Source: Competibacter_A sp002352125 (lineage in GTDB: Bacteria; Pseudomonadota; Gammaproteobacteria; Competibacterales; Competibacteraceae). Taken from it: DNA of 64,000 nt. Below, piece by piece: positions 35,736 to 44,101 of this stretch. Numbering within the stretch: position 1 is the stretch's first letter; the number at the start of each line of letters is the position of its first letter. A model generated the notes under the pieces. That model saw only the letters and a list, made by a program, of their open reading frames with translations, did not search any database and was not told where the DNA came from. A program made the position numbers and the translations under genes. The stretch is taken from the NCBI GenBank assembly GCA_035441325.1, contig DAOROA010000023.1:1-64000 (forward strand), written 5' to 3'.

Positions 35736-36962
35736 GTGTGGAGAACAACAAATCGCATTCTGTACGGGATCGGGCGGGCGCTCGTGCTGCTGGCGCTGTC
35801 GGTCATTGCCGGCACCGCCAGCGCGGCCGAACAATCCTGGGAAGAAATAGAGAAAGCGGCGCGCGGCCAAACCGTGTACTGGAACGGCTGGGGCGGCGAC
35901 GAAAAAGCCAACAGCTACATCGCTTGGACCGGCGAGCAAGTCAAAACCCGCTACGGCATCGCGCTCCAGCACGTCAAAGTAACCGACATCGCCGAAACCG
36001 TATCGCGGATTCTGGCCGAAAAATACGCGGGCCGGGATCAAAACGGCACGGTGGACCTGCTCTGGATCAACGGCGAAAACTTCCACACCATGAAGCAAAA
36101 CGGCTTGTTGTTCGGGCCTTTCTCCGAGCGGCTGCCCAACTATCCGCCCGTCGATACCGTCACCATCCCGAGCACCAAGCTGGATTTTACGGAGCCGGTC
36201 GATGGCATGGAAGCGCCGTGGGGCAAAGCCCAGCTCGTTTTCGTTTACGACCCGACAAAGCTGCAAAAACCACCGAAATCCGCATCCGAACTGATGGCTT
36301 ACGCCAAGATGCATCCGGGCCGGCTCACCTATCCGGAACCTCCGGACTCTCTCGGCACGACCTTCATCAAGCAAATACTCATGGAGCTGACCGACCTGCG
36401 AGAAGCCTTGCAAGAACCCGCCACCGAAACCAGCTTCGGCCAGGCGACCGCGCCGCTGTGGCGCTGGCTGGACGAGATTCGCCCGCACCTGTGGCGGCAA
36501 GGGCAGGCTTATCCGCAAAGCGCGCCAGCGCTGCGCCAACTGCTGGCGGACGGAGAAATCGATATCGCGTTCAGCCTCAACCCCAACGATGCTTCGGCCG
36601 AGATCGAGAGAGGGAATCTGCGCGATACGGTGCGCACGTACACGCTGACCGGCGGCACCATCGGCAACACTCATTTCGTCGCCATCCCCTACAACTCCAG
36701 CGCCAAGGAAGCGGCGATGGTGATCGCCAACTTCCTGCTTTCCCCCGAAGCCCAAGCCCGCAAACAGGATATCTCGGTCTGGGGCGATTGGACGGTACTG
36801 GCGCTCGACAAGCTGCCTCCGGCCGACCGCGAGCGGTTCGCGCAGCTCAAACCCGGTGTCGCCACCCTCGGCCCGGCCGAGCTGGGCACGCCGCAACCCG
36901 AGCCACACCCAAGTTGGATGGAGCGGCTGGAAGCGGCCTGGCGGGCACGCTACAGCCGTTAG
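35736..36962 (+). CDS. ynjB: ABC transporter substrate-binding protein (YnjB-like)
   Basis: The 408-residue periplasmic binding protein has a signal peptide ending near GTASAAEQ. Family motifs are VYWNGWGGDEKANSYIAW, DLLWINGENFHTMKQNGLLFGPF and an ending HPSWMERLEAAWRARY. E. coli YnjB belongs to the uncharacterised YnjBCD importer. I chose the GTG at 35736, eight bases after GGGAG, which gives a normal signal peptide; an ATG at 35682 would add 18 residues. The permease gene follows after 16 bp. Confidence 0.87.
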   Translation: MWRTTNRILYGIGRALVLLALSVIAGTASAAEQSWEEIEKAARGQTVYWNGWGGDEKANSYIAWTGEQVKTRYGIALQHVKVTDIAETVSRILAEKYAGRDQNGTVDLLWINGENFHTMKQNGLLFGPFSERLPNYPPVDTVTIPSTKLDFTEPVDGMEAPWGKAQLVFVYDPTKLQKPPKSASELMAYAKMHPGRLTYPEPPDSLGTTFIKQILMELTDLREALQEPATETSFGQATAPLWRWLDEIRPHLWRQGQAYPQSAPALRQLLADGEIDIAFSLNPNDASAEIERGNLRDTVRTYTLTGGTIGNTHFVAIPYNSSAKEAAMVIANFLLSPEAQARKQDISVWGDWTVLALDKLPPADRERFAQLKPGVATLGPAELGTPQPEPHPSWMERLEAAWRARYSR

Positions 36963-36978
36963 GTGCGAGCGGCGGAGC

Positions 36979-38670
36979 GTGAAGCACGCGGCGCGACGCG
37001 GGACATTGCTCGCCCTGACCCCGGCGCTGACGCTGTTCCTGCTTCTGGCGCCCATCACCGCCGGGCTAACCGGCACTCTGTTGCCGGCGTTTGGCTATCT
37101 GCCGGTAGTCGGCGCCAACCGTTTCTCGCTGGAACCCTGGCGCATCCTGCTGGCGGAACCGGGCTTGTGGCGGTCGCTGGCGCTGACGGTATGGACCGGC
37201 TTCGCCACCACGACGCTGTCTCTGCTGCTGGCGCTGGTCTTGCTCGCCACTTGCTATCACACTCCTTGGCTGGATCGCATCCGCCGCACGTTGGCGCCGC
37301 TGTTGGCGGTTCCTCACGCTGCGCTGGCGTTTGGTTTGGCGTTTCTCATCGCCCCGAGCGGCTGGCTGGTGCGCTGGCTGTCGCCGTGGGCGACCGGCTG
37401 GGAACAACCGCCCGATTTCGCCGCCTTCGGCCCGCAAGACCCTTGGGGGTTGAGCTTGATTCTGGCTCTAACCCTCAAGGAAACGCCTTATTTGCTGTTC
37501 GTCGGCTTCGCCGGTCTGGCGCAGTTGCCGGTCGAATCCTGGTCCGCCATGACCCGTTCGCTGGGCTACGGACCGGTGATGACGTTTCTCAAGGTCGTGC
37601 TGCCGCAACTTTATCCGTTGATCCGCCTGCCGGTGTTCGCCGCGCTGGCTTTCGCGCTGACGGTGGTGGACGTGGCTTTGATCATCGGCCCCAGCACGCC
37701 GCCGACATTGGCGGTACAGGCGTTGCGCTGGTTCAACCATCCCGAGTTGGCCTGGCGGCTGCCAGCAGCGGCGATGGCTATCCTGCTGACCTTCCTGACC
37801 GTGCTGTCGTTAGCGGCCTGGGAAGGCGCAGTGCATCTGCTGGCGCGACTCAGCCGATCCTGGCTGATCGACGGCCGGCGCGGCGATCACGGCCATTGGC
37901 TGCAACGGCTGGCGCTCGGCGGCGGTGGATTGGCGCTGGCGCTCGCCGCGCTCGGCGTGTTGGCCATGTTGGTATGGTCGTTCGCCCGCCGCTGGAATTT
38001 TCCGCTGGCCTGGCCCGCAGAATGGACTCTAGAAAACTGGAGCGGTCAAGCCGGCGGTTTGCTCGTGGCGGTGTGGAATACCCTGCACGCCGGTGCGGCG
38101 GCCACATTGCTGGCGCTCGGCATGTCGGTCGCCTGCTTGGAACATGAGGTCCGTTGGCGCCTCTCCTTTTTCGGACGAAGTCTATGGTTGTTGTATTTGC
38201 CCCTGCTGGTTCCGCAAGTGGGATTCCTGTTCGGCGTGCAGGTGCTACTGGCCCGGGGCGGCTTGAACGGCAGTTGGCTCGCCTTGGTCTGGACGCATGT
38301 GCTGTTCGCTTTGCCCTACGTGTTCTTGTCGCTGGCCGATCCCTGGCGCGCGTTCGATCCCCGCTACGAACAGACCGCGCTGGCGTTGGGCGCCAGTCCC
38401 GCCCGGATTTTTTGGCGCGTCAAGCTGCCGATGCTGCGGGAGCCGGTCGCGGCGGCGGCGGCGGTAGGTTTTGCGGTCAGCGTCGCCCAATACCTGCCAA
38501 CCCTTTTTGCTGGAGCCGGCCACTACACCACCGTCACCACCGAAGCCGTCACCCTCGCAACCGGCGCCAACCGGCGGATCATCGGCGTGTATGCGGCGGT
38601 GCAAGCGGCGCTGCCGCTGCTGGGATTCGCGGCGGCGCTACAGGTAGCGCGGCGGCGGCAAATCGCGTAA
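36979..38670 (+). CDS. ynjC: ABC transporter permease (YnjC-like, two fused permease domains)
   Basis: The 563-residue inner-membrane protein consists of two permease domains in tandem, about residues 1-270 and 290-563, each with about six membrane segments. EAA-like loops are visible at SWSAMTRSLGYGPVMTFLKV and QTALALGASPARIFWRVKLP. This double layout is known for YnjC and FbpB/ThiP relatives. The start is the GTG at 36979 following GGCGGAGC; the earlier open frame overlaps ynjB. No ATP-binding subunit (YnjD) follows, unlike in E. coli. Confidence 0.87.
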   Translation: MKHAARRGTLLALTPALTLFLLLAPITAGLTGTLLPAFGYLPVVGANRFSLEPWRILLAEPGLWRSLALTVWTGFATTTLSLLLALVLLATCYHTPWLDRIRRTLAPLLAVPHAALAFGLAFLIAPSGWLVRWLSPWATGWEQPPDFAAFGPQDPWGLSLILALTLKETPYLLFVGFAGLAQLPVESWSAMTRSLGYGPVMTFLKVVLPQLYPLIRLPVFAALAFALTVVDVALIIGPSTPPTLAVQALRWFNHPELAWRLPAAAMAILLTFLTVLSLAAWEGAVHLLARLSRSWLIDGRRGDHGHWLQRLALGGGGLALALAALGVLAMLVWSFARRWNFPLAWPAEWTLENWSGQAGGLLVAVWNTLHAGAAATLLALGMSVACLEHEVRWRLSFFGRSLWLLYLPLLVPQVGFLFGVQVLLARGGLNGSWLALVWTHVLFALPYVFLSLADPWRAFDPRYEQTALALGASPARIFWRVKLPMLREPVAAAAAVGFAVSVAQYLPTLFAGAGHYTTVTTEAVTLATGANRRIIGVYAAVQAALPLLGFAAALQVARRRQIA

Positions 38671-38792
38671 CGCCGATCCGATCGGCCATCGGAACGGTCA
38701 AACCTCCGGAGGCTCTCGAAGGGGCGCGCTGCCGCCTTCCGGGCCTCCAACTCTGCTCCGTCGAGCGGCCAAGGGAATTTAGCCCGGCAGCG

Positions 38793-39896
38793 TTATTTTT
38801 TGGCGCGCAACTGCGCTTGCATGAAGTTCGCCAGCGCGCCTTCGGGCAATCCCATCCAAATGTCGGAAATCTGCTGAAAGGCGTGCATGGACTCGTAAAG
38901 CTTCTTGAAATCCGGATTCTTGGCCGATTCTTCGGCGTACAACTTCTGGGCCGTTTCGTAGGCTGCCTTCAAGACATCGTCCGGATAGCGCCGCAACTGA
39001 GTGCCATTCTGCACCAGCCGCTGAATGGCCAACGGATTCTTGGCGTCGTAGGCGGCCATCATCCGCAGGTTGGCTTCGATGGCAGCGGTCTCGAACGCCG
39101 CTTGATAGGATTTGGGCAGCTTTTCCCATTGCTCCTTGTTGACGAAGAAGCTGATCTGCGGACCGGTCTCCCACCAGCCCGGATAGTAGTAAAACTTGGC
39201 GACCTTGTAGAAACCCAGCTTCTCGTCGTCGTAAGGTCCGACCCATTCGGCGGCGTCGATGGCGCCTCGCTCCAGCGCCGGGTAAATTTCGCCGCCCGGC
39301 AACGCTTGCGGCACCGCGCCCAGTGCCGAGAAGACCTCGGCACCAAAACCGGGAATGCGTATCTTCAAACCCTTGAGATCTTCCAGCGATTTCACTTCCT
39401 TGCGGAACCAGCCACCCATCTGAGTGCCGGTGTTGCCGCCGGGGAAGTTGACGACGTTGTACTTGGCGAACAGTTCGCGGCTCAGCGTAAGACCGTCGCC
39501 GTAATAGTACCAGCCGTTCATCTGCCGGGCATTCAGTCCGAAGGGAATGGCGGTATCGATGGAAAACGCTTTGTTTTTACCGTGAAAATAGTAACCGCAG
39601 GTATGGCAGCATTCCACCGTGTTCTGCTGCACGGCATCGAGCACTCCGAACGGCGGCACGATCTCGCCGCCGGCGAAAACGCGGATTTCGAACTTGCCGT
39701 CCGTCAGTTCGGCAATCCGTTTGGCCAGCACCTCGGCGCCGCCATAAATGGTGTCCAGGCTCTTGGGAAAACTCGATGCCAACCGCCATTTGATGGTCGA
39801 TGCGGTTTGATCCTGAGCGATAGCGGGCGCTGCCGTCGTACCGGCGGCAGCGGCCAATCCCAAGCCGGCTTTTTTGATGAATTCGCGACGCTGCAT
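38793..39896 (-). CDS. TRAP transporter substrate-binding protein (DctP family)
   Basis: This 367-residue binding protein has a twin-arginine-like signal (QRREFIKKAGLGLAAAAG) and a cleavage site near APAIAQD. Typical motifs are IKWRLASSFPKSLDTIYGGA, GTQMGGWFRKEV, the conserved arginine in LKIRIPGFG, and ALERGAIDAAEWVGPYDD, as in the keto- and hydroxy-acid binding subgroup of DctP proteins. No DctQ/DctM permease genes are adjacent on either side. The start is the ATG at 39896 with a perfect AGGAGGA site; the longer reading is rejected. Confidence 0.92.
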   Translation of the reverse strand: MQRREFIKKAGLGLAAAAGTTAAPAIAQDQTASTIKWRLASSFPKSLDTIYGGAEVLAKRIAELTDGKFEIRVFAGGEIVPPFGVLDAVQQNTVECCHTCGYYFHGKNKAFSIDTAIPFGLNARQMNGWYYYGDGLTLSRELFAKYNVVNFPGGNTGTQMGGWFRKEVKSLEDLKGLKIRIPGFGAEVFSALGAVPQALPGGEIYPALERGAIDAAEWVGPYDDEKLGFYKVAKFYYYPGWWETGPQISFFVNKEQWEKLPKSYQAAFETAAIEANLRMMAAYDAKNPLAIQRLVQNGTQLRRYPDDVLKAAYETAQKLYAEESAKNPDFKKLYESMHAFQQISDIWMGLPEGALANFMQAQLRAKK

Positions 39897-39900
39897 GTTG

Positions 39901-39907
39901 TCCTCCT
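39901..39907 (-). promoter_or_regulatory. Ribosome binding site deciding the TRAP binding-protein start
   Basis: AGGAGGA lies four bases before the ATG at 39896 and immediately before the twin-arginine-like signal peptide; it excludes the 29-residue longer reading. Confidence 0.8.
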
Positions 39908-40182
39908 CGTGGGTTGTTCTGCAAAACGCTATCGTGCGATTTGAGCGACCGCCGGCCATCGATATCGGAGCGCGTGGCACCAACCGCCTCTCGTTCCGGC
40001 CATCGGCTAATCGAAAGCCTTATAGTTCAGCTAATTAGATCGGTTTAGATTATTTGTAGACGGGTTCTAGCCCAATAGCAAGCGGGCCGCCAAATTCCCT
40101 GGCCGCCGACGGAACGCCTTTCCTTGCCGAACGGGCGTCGGCAGCATTCCCGTTCGCAAGGCCACCGCAACTCGACCGCAGA

Positions 40183-43100
40183 TCAGCCTTTCCGGTTTTT
40201 TCCGGCCCGCCACCGCTTTGATGCGACGCCTGCGACGCCAACGATCGCTTCTCGCAATCGCACCGTCCCCAATTCGCCGATACCTGCCTGCCGACCGGCT
40301 TCGGTCGGATACAACCGCCGAAATGCGATGACCTTGCCGTCGCGGCTAAACGCATCGTTCGCGATTTCGATCAAGCCGGCACCGGCTACGGCCTCCAGCA
40401 ACTGCTCGAAAGTTCGCCGATCCACCACGCTGGCCAGCTTTTCGTGCAACTGGCGAACGGTTTGGCCCTCCCGCCAACGCAAGGCTTCCAACACTTGCAA
40501 AACCAGCCGGGACTCGGCCGGCTTGAGCTGGCGGGTACGGCGGGCTGCCGTTGCCTGCGGCGCGCACACGTCGCAAATGCCGCAAGGCTGGTCGTCATCG
40601 CGGTCGCCGAAATACCGCACCAACCCCACCATACGGCAGCCGGTCGCCCGGTCGGCGAAATCCAGCATCTGCCGTAATTCCGCCAACTTGTGCGCACGTT
40701 GCTGCTCGTAGGGCCGCAACCAATCTTCGCCCCCACGGCCGACGTTGCCTTCGGCATCTCGCCAGGCGCCGCCGTGGATCCGCAATTTCTCCAGCGCCAC
40801 ATCGAAGTCTTCCGGCGCCATGTCGTCCAGCCAGTCGCGCACTACCGCCCTCGGCTGTGGCTCGGCGTCGAGCGCCGCAAAAATACGCGCCAACCGTTCC
40901 GGATCGGGATAATCGCGCCGGTGAAACCACTCGTGGGTACGGAGATCGGCGTAGGAATAGAACAGAACGGCGCGGGCCGGCCGGCCGTCGCGCCCGGCGC
41001 GGCCGATTTCCTGGTAGTAGCCCTCGACGCTGCCCGGTAGCGCAACGTGAATCACGGTGCGGATGTCGGGCTTGTCGATGCCCATGCCGAACGCGATGGT
41101 GGCGACGATCACCTGCAACTGGCCGGCGTTGAACAGCCCTTGCACCCGGTCGCGCTCCAGCGAGGCCATCCCGGCGTGGTAAGCGGCGGTCGGAAAATCC
41201 GCTTCCAGCTCCAGGCCGAGCCGTTCGGCTTCCTTGCGGGTCGGCGCGTAAACGATGGCCGGTCGCCGGTCTGGATCGGCCAAGATCCGCTGCACGGCAG
41301 CACAACGTTCCGCCGGTTTCAATTCCACCGTCTCGACCGCCAGATTGGGGCGGCGAAAGCCGTGGATGTAGCGTGCCGCCTGGCTCATGTCGAGTTGCTG
41401 CACGATGTCGTCTTGCACCAAAACGGTCGCGGTCGCGGTCAAGGCGATGGTCGGCACCGGCCGCAATAGCGGCAAATACTGGCCCAGCATTCGGTAATCC
41501 GGGCGAAAATCGTGGCCCCATTGAGAAATGCAGTGCGCTTCGTCCACCGCGATCAGCGCTGGCTTGTGCCTAGCCAGCATCTCGGGAAAGCCGGGCACGC
41601 TCAGGCGTTCCGGCGCGATGAACAGATAGTCCAAACGGCCATGCAGATACTCGACGCACACCTGGCGCGAAGTCGCCCGGTCGCGGCCGGAGTGAATGCG
41701 CTCGGCGCGCAGGCCCAGCTCGCACAGCTTGGCGACTTGATCCTCCATCAAAGCGATCAGCGGCGATACCACCAGGGTCGTGCCGGCCCGCGCGATGCCC
41801 GGTAGCTGAAAGCACAGCGATTTGCCGGCCCCGGTCGGCATCACCAGCAACACGTCCCGTCCTGCGGTGACCGTCTGGCACACCTGCTCCTGATAGGGCC
41901 GGAACGCCGACAACTGGAACACCGTCCGCAGCAAATCTTCCAACCGGTCCACCGGCACCGGCGCCCGGCGCGGGACGGGTTCCGCCACCGGTGCGATGGC
42001 CGGAGCGGGAGGCGGCCGGGCGACGGCCGAGAACACCTGCGTCACCGCTTCGCGCACGTAACCGCCGATGGCCGCCATGAAACCGTCCAGATCGCTCTCG
42101 CCGCGCTGGATGCGCTTCAGGCGCGCTTCCCACTCGCCGGTCATCGCCGGGCTCTTGATCGGCGGCTGCACGGCCTGGATCAGGCGGAGGCCCCGCTCGG
42201 TCGCGTGCAATGCCTTACCGTCGCGGGTCAGGTACTGGCGCTTGAGCAAGGTTTCGATGATGTCGGCGCGGGTGGCCGGCGTGCCGAGCCCGCTATCTTT
42301 CATCGCCGCCGACAGCTCTTTGTCTTCCAGATGCCGCCCGGCGGTTTCCATCGCCGTCAACAAGGTCGCTTCGGTCAGGCGCGGCGGCGGTCGGGTCTGT
42401 TTGGCGACGGCGCGAGCGTCTAATACCCGCTGCGGCTGGCCAGCCACCAGACCGGGCGGCAAGCTTTGGTCGGCATCCTCCTCGGCCGACCGGTCATCGG
42501 CGACTTGGGTTTTGCGTTTGCCCGCCGCTTTCTCCTTCGACCGGTCGGTCGCTTCCAGCGTTTTCCAGCCGACTTGTTCCACCGCTGTACCGCTGCTGTG
42601 ATAGCGGTCCACGATGGTTTTTCCATCTGCTGCCAACGTCGTGATCGCGGTGATCAGGGTGGTGACGGCCCACAGGTGGTCGTCGTGCCAGGCCATCAGC
42701 AACCGGCGGCAGATCAGTTCGTAAAGCTTGCGCTCGTCGCTGGCCAGCGCGGCGCGCGCCGGCAGCGACGTGGGAATGATAGCGTGATGATCGGTTACCT
42801 TGCCGTCATCCACAAAACGCGATCCCAGCGGTCGCTGGCCGGTTCCCGGCGCCAGGCGATCCAGAAACGCCTCCCGAATCGCCGCCACCACCGCGCCGAG
42901 CGTTCCCGCCACCGAAGCCGAAAGATGCCGGCTGTCGGTGCGAGGATAGCTGATCAGTTTGTGCTGCTCGTACAGCTTCTGGGCAATATCGAGCGTGGTC
43001 TGGGCGCTGAAGCCATATAGCCGGTTGGCGTGGCGCTGCAACTCGGTCAGGTCGTACAACAGCGGCGGCGGCGCGCGACGGGTTTCGGCGCAGCGGGATT

Positions 43101-44037
43101 CGACGATGGCCTGTCCCCGCTGGGCGCGGGCGACGATGCGGGCAGCTTCCTCGCCGTCGGCGGGTAGGCGCTTGGCTTTCGGCTCGGGTCGCTCGCCGCT
43201 GAACCAGACGCCCCGATAGCAGCCGGCCAAACCGTTTCGCTCCGGTTCCTTCCCGCCCTCGCCACTCGCTCCTGGCCGCCCTTCCGCAAGGAAGCAGCTC
43301 GCTTCCGCCCCTTCGACCCTCGCCTCCGCCTCCTCCTTCGCCGGAAGCGGCGCGCAAAGCGGCGAGAACGTGGCCACCACTTCCCGATAATCCTCCGGCA
43401 CGAAGGCGCGGATGGCCAACTCTCGCTCCACTACCATCGCCAAAGTCGGGGTTTGCACCCGTCCGACCGACAGCACTTCGTCGCCGAAATGGCCGCAGGC
43501 CAAGGTGTAGGCTCGCGACAGATTCATCCCGACTAGCCAGTCCGCCTGGTTGCGCCCCCGAGCGGCAGCGGCCAAAGAATCGAACTCGCAGCCATCGCGC
43601 AACGCTTGGAAACCCTGGCGGATGGCATCCGGCGTCAGCGAAGAAATCCACAGCCGACTGAATGGCTTGCGACAGCCGGCGGCTTGGTAAAGGTAGCGGA
43701 AGATCAACTCGCCCTCACGGCCGGCATCGGTGGCGCAGACGATCCGCTCGATGGCCTCGTCGTTGAGAATGCGGCACACCGCCTCGAACTGGTCGCGCGT
43801 GTCGTCGCCGACGATCAGTGGCCAACGCTCGGGCAACATCGGCAGCAGCTCGCGCCGCCAGCGCTTCCAGTCAGGATCGATCTCGTGCGGTTCCGCCAGC
43901 CGCACCAAATGGCCGACAGCCCAAGTCACCACGTAACCGTTACCGTGCAGAAAGCCCGCCCCGCGCCGGTTGGCGCCCAGCACTTTGGCGATGTCGCGCG
44001 CGACAGCGGGCTTTTCGGCGACGACGGCGACGCTCAT
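40183..44037 (-). CDS. topB: Topoisomerase III-RecQ helicase fusion protein
   Basis: One uninterrupted frame of 1284 residues. Residues 1 to about 670 are a type IA topoisomerase of the TopB family: the Toprim start VAVVAEKPAVARDIA, TDAGREGELIFRYLY near 100, LSVGRVQTPTLAMV, and the catalytic tyrosine in ISYPRTDSRHLS near 364. After a proline-rich linker (about 670-700) comes a RecQ helicase: FRPYQEQVC, Walker A MPTGAGKSLCFQLPG near 734, VDEAHCISQWGHDFRPDY near 830, AFGMGIDKPDIRTVIH, QEIGRAGRDGRPA, a zinc cluster (CRMVGLVRYFGDRDDDQPCGICDVC) and a winged-helix RQC region. No HRDC domain is visible. Separately, RecQ and Topo III cooperate to decatenate DNA and dissolve double Holliday junctions, so fusion makes functional sense. 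Confidence 0.93.
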   Translation of the reverse strand: MSVAVVAEKPAVARDIAKVLGANRRGAGFLHGNGYVVTWAVGHLVRLAEPHEIDPDWKRWRRELLPMLPERWPLIVGDDTRDQFEAVCRILNDEAIERIVCATDAGREGELIFRYLYQAAGCRKPFSRLWISSLTPDAIRQGFQALRDGCEFDSLAAAARGRNQADWLVGMNLSRAYTLACGHFGDEVLSVGRVQTPTLAMVVERELAIRAFVPEDYREVVATFSPLCAPLPAKEEAEARVEGAEASCFLAEGRPGASGEGGKEPERNGLAGCYRGVWFSGERPEPKAKRLPADGEEAARIVARAQRGQAIVESRCAETRRAPPPLLYDLTELQRHANRLYGFSAQTTLDIAQKLYEQHKLISYPRTDSRHLSASVAGTLGAVVAAIREAFLDRLAPGTGQRPLGSRFVDDGKVTDHHAIIPTSLPARAALASDERKLYELICRRLLMAWHDDHLWAVTTLITAITTLAADGKTIVDRYHSSGTAVEQVGWKTLEATDRSKEKAAGKRKTQVADDRSAEEDADQSLPPGLVAGQPQRVLDARAVAKQTRPPPRLTEATLLTAMETAGRHLEDKELSAAMKDSGLGTPATRADIIETLLKRQYLTRDGKALHATERGLRLIQAVQPPIKSPAMTGEWEARLKRIQRGESDLDGFMAAIGGYVREAVTQVFSAVARPPPAPAIAPVAEPVPRRAPVPVDRLEDLLRTVFQLSAFRPYQEQVCQTVTAGRDVLLVMPTGAGKSLCFQLPGIARAGTTLVVSPLIALMEDQVAKLCELGLRAERIHSGRDRATSRQVCVEYLHGRLDYLFIAPERLSVPGFPEMLARHKPALIAVDEAHCISQWGHDFRPDYRMLGQYLPLLRPVPTIALTATATVLVQDDIVQQLDMSQAARYIHGFRRPNLAVETVELKPAERCAAVQRILADPDRRPAIVYAPTRKEAERLGLELEADFPTAAYHAGMASLERDRVQGLFNAGQLQVIVATIAFGMGIDKPDIRTVIHVALPGSVEGYYQEIGRAGRDGRPARAVLFYSYADLRTHEWFHRRDYPDPERLARIFAALDAEPQPRAVVRDWLDDMAPEDFDVALEKLRIHGGAWRDAEGNVGRGGEDWLRPYEQQRAHKLAELRQMLDFADRATGCRMVGLVRYFGDRDDDQPCGICDVCAPQATAARRTRQLKPAESRLVLQVLEALRWREGQTVRQLHEKLASVVDRRTFEQLLEAVAGAGLIEIANDAFSRDGKVIAFRRLYPTEAGRQAGIGELGTVRLREAIVGVAGVASKRWRAGKNRKG

Positions 44038-44101
44038 GTCTGGCGTTCGAACGGACCCGATCCAGCTATCGTCCGATCACCGGATTCCTCGATTTGCCTG
44101 C

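Noticed and set aside
36979..38670. Double-length permease as a novel fusion
   Set aside because: YnjC, ThiP and FbpB-type permeases are known to hold two permease domains in one chain.
38154..39944. Long plus-strand frame of 596 codons
   Set aside because: It overlaps the ynjC 3' end and runs antisense to the TRAP binding-protein gene. The genes on the true frames have clear families, signal peptides and ribosome binding sites, and the GC-rich third positions create long antisense frames.
43720..43745. Toprim motif TDAGREGE of the topoisomerase part looks as if it lacks an Asp
   Set aside because: Many TopB proteins have DAGREGE at this position, so it is normal for the subfamily and not evidence of inactivation.
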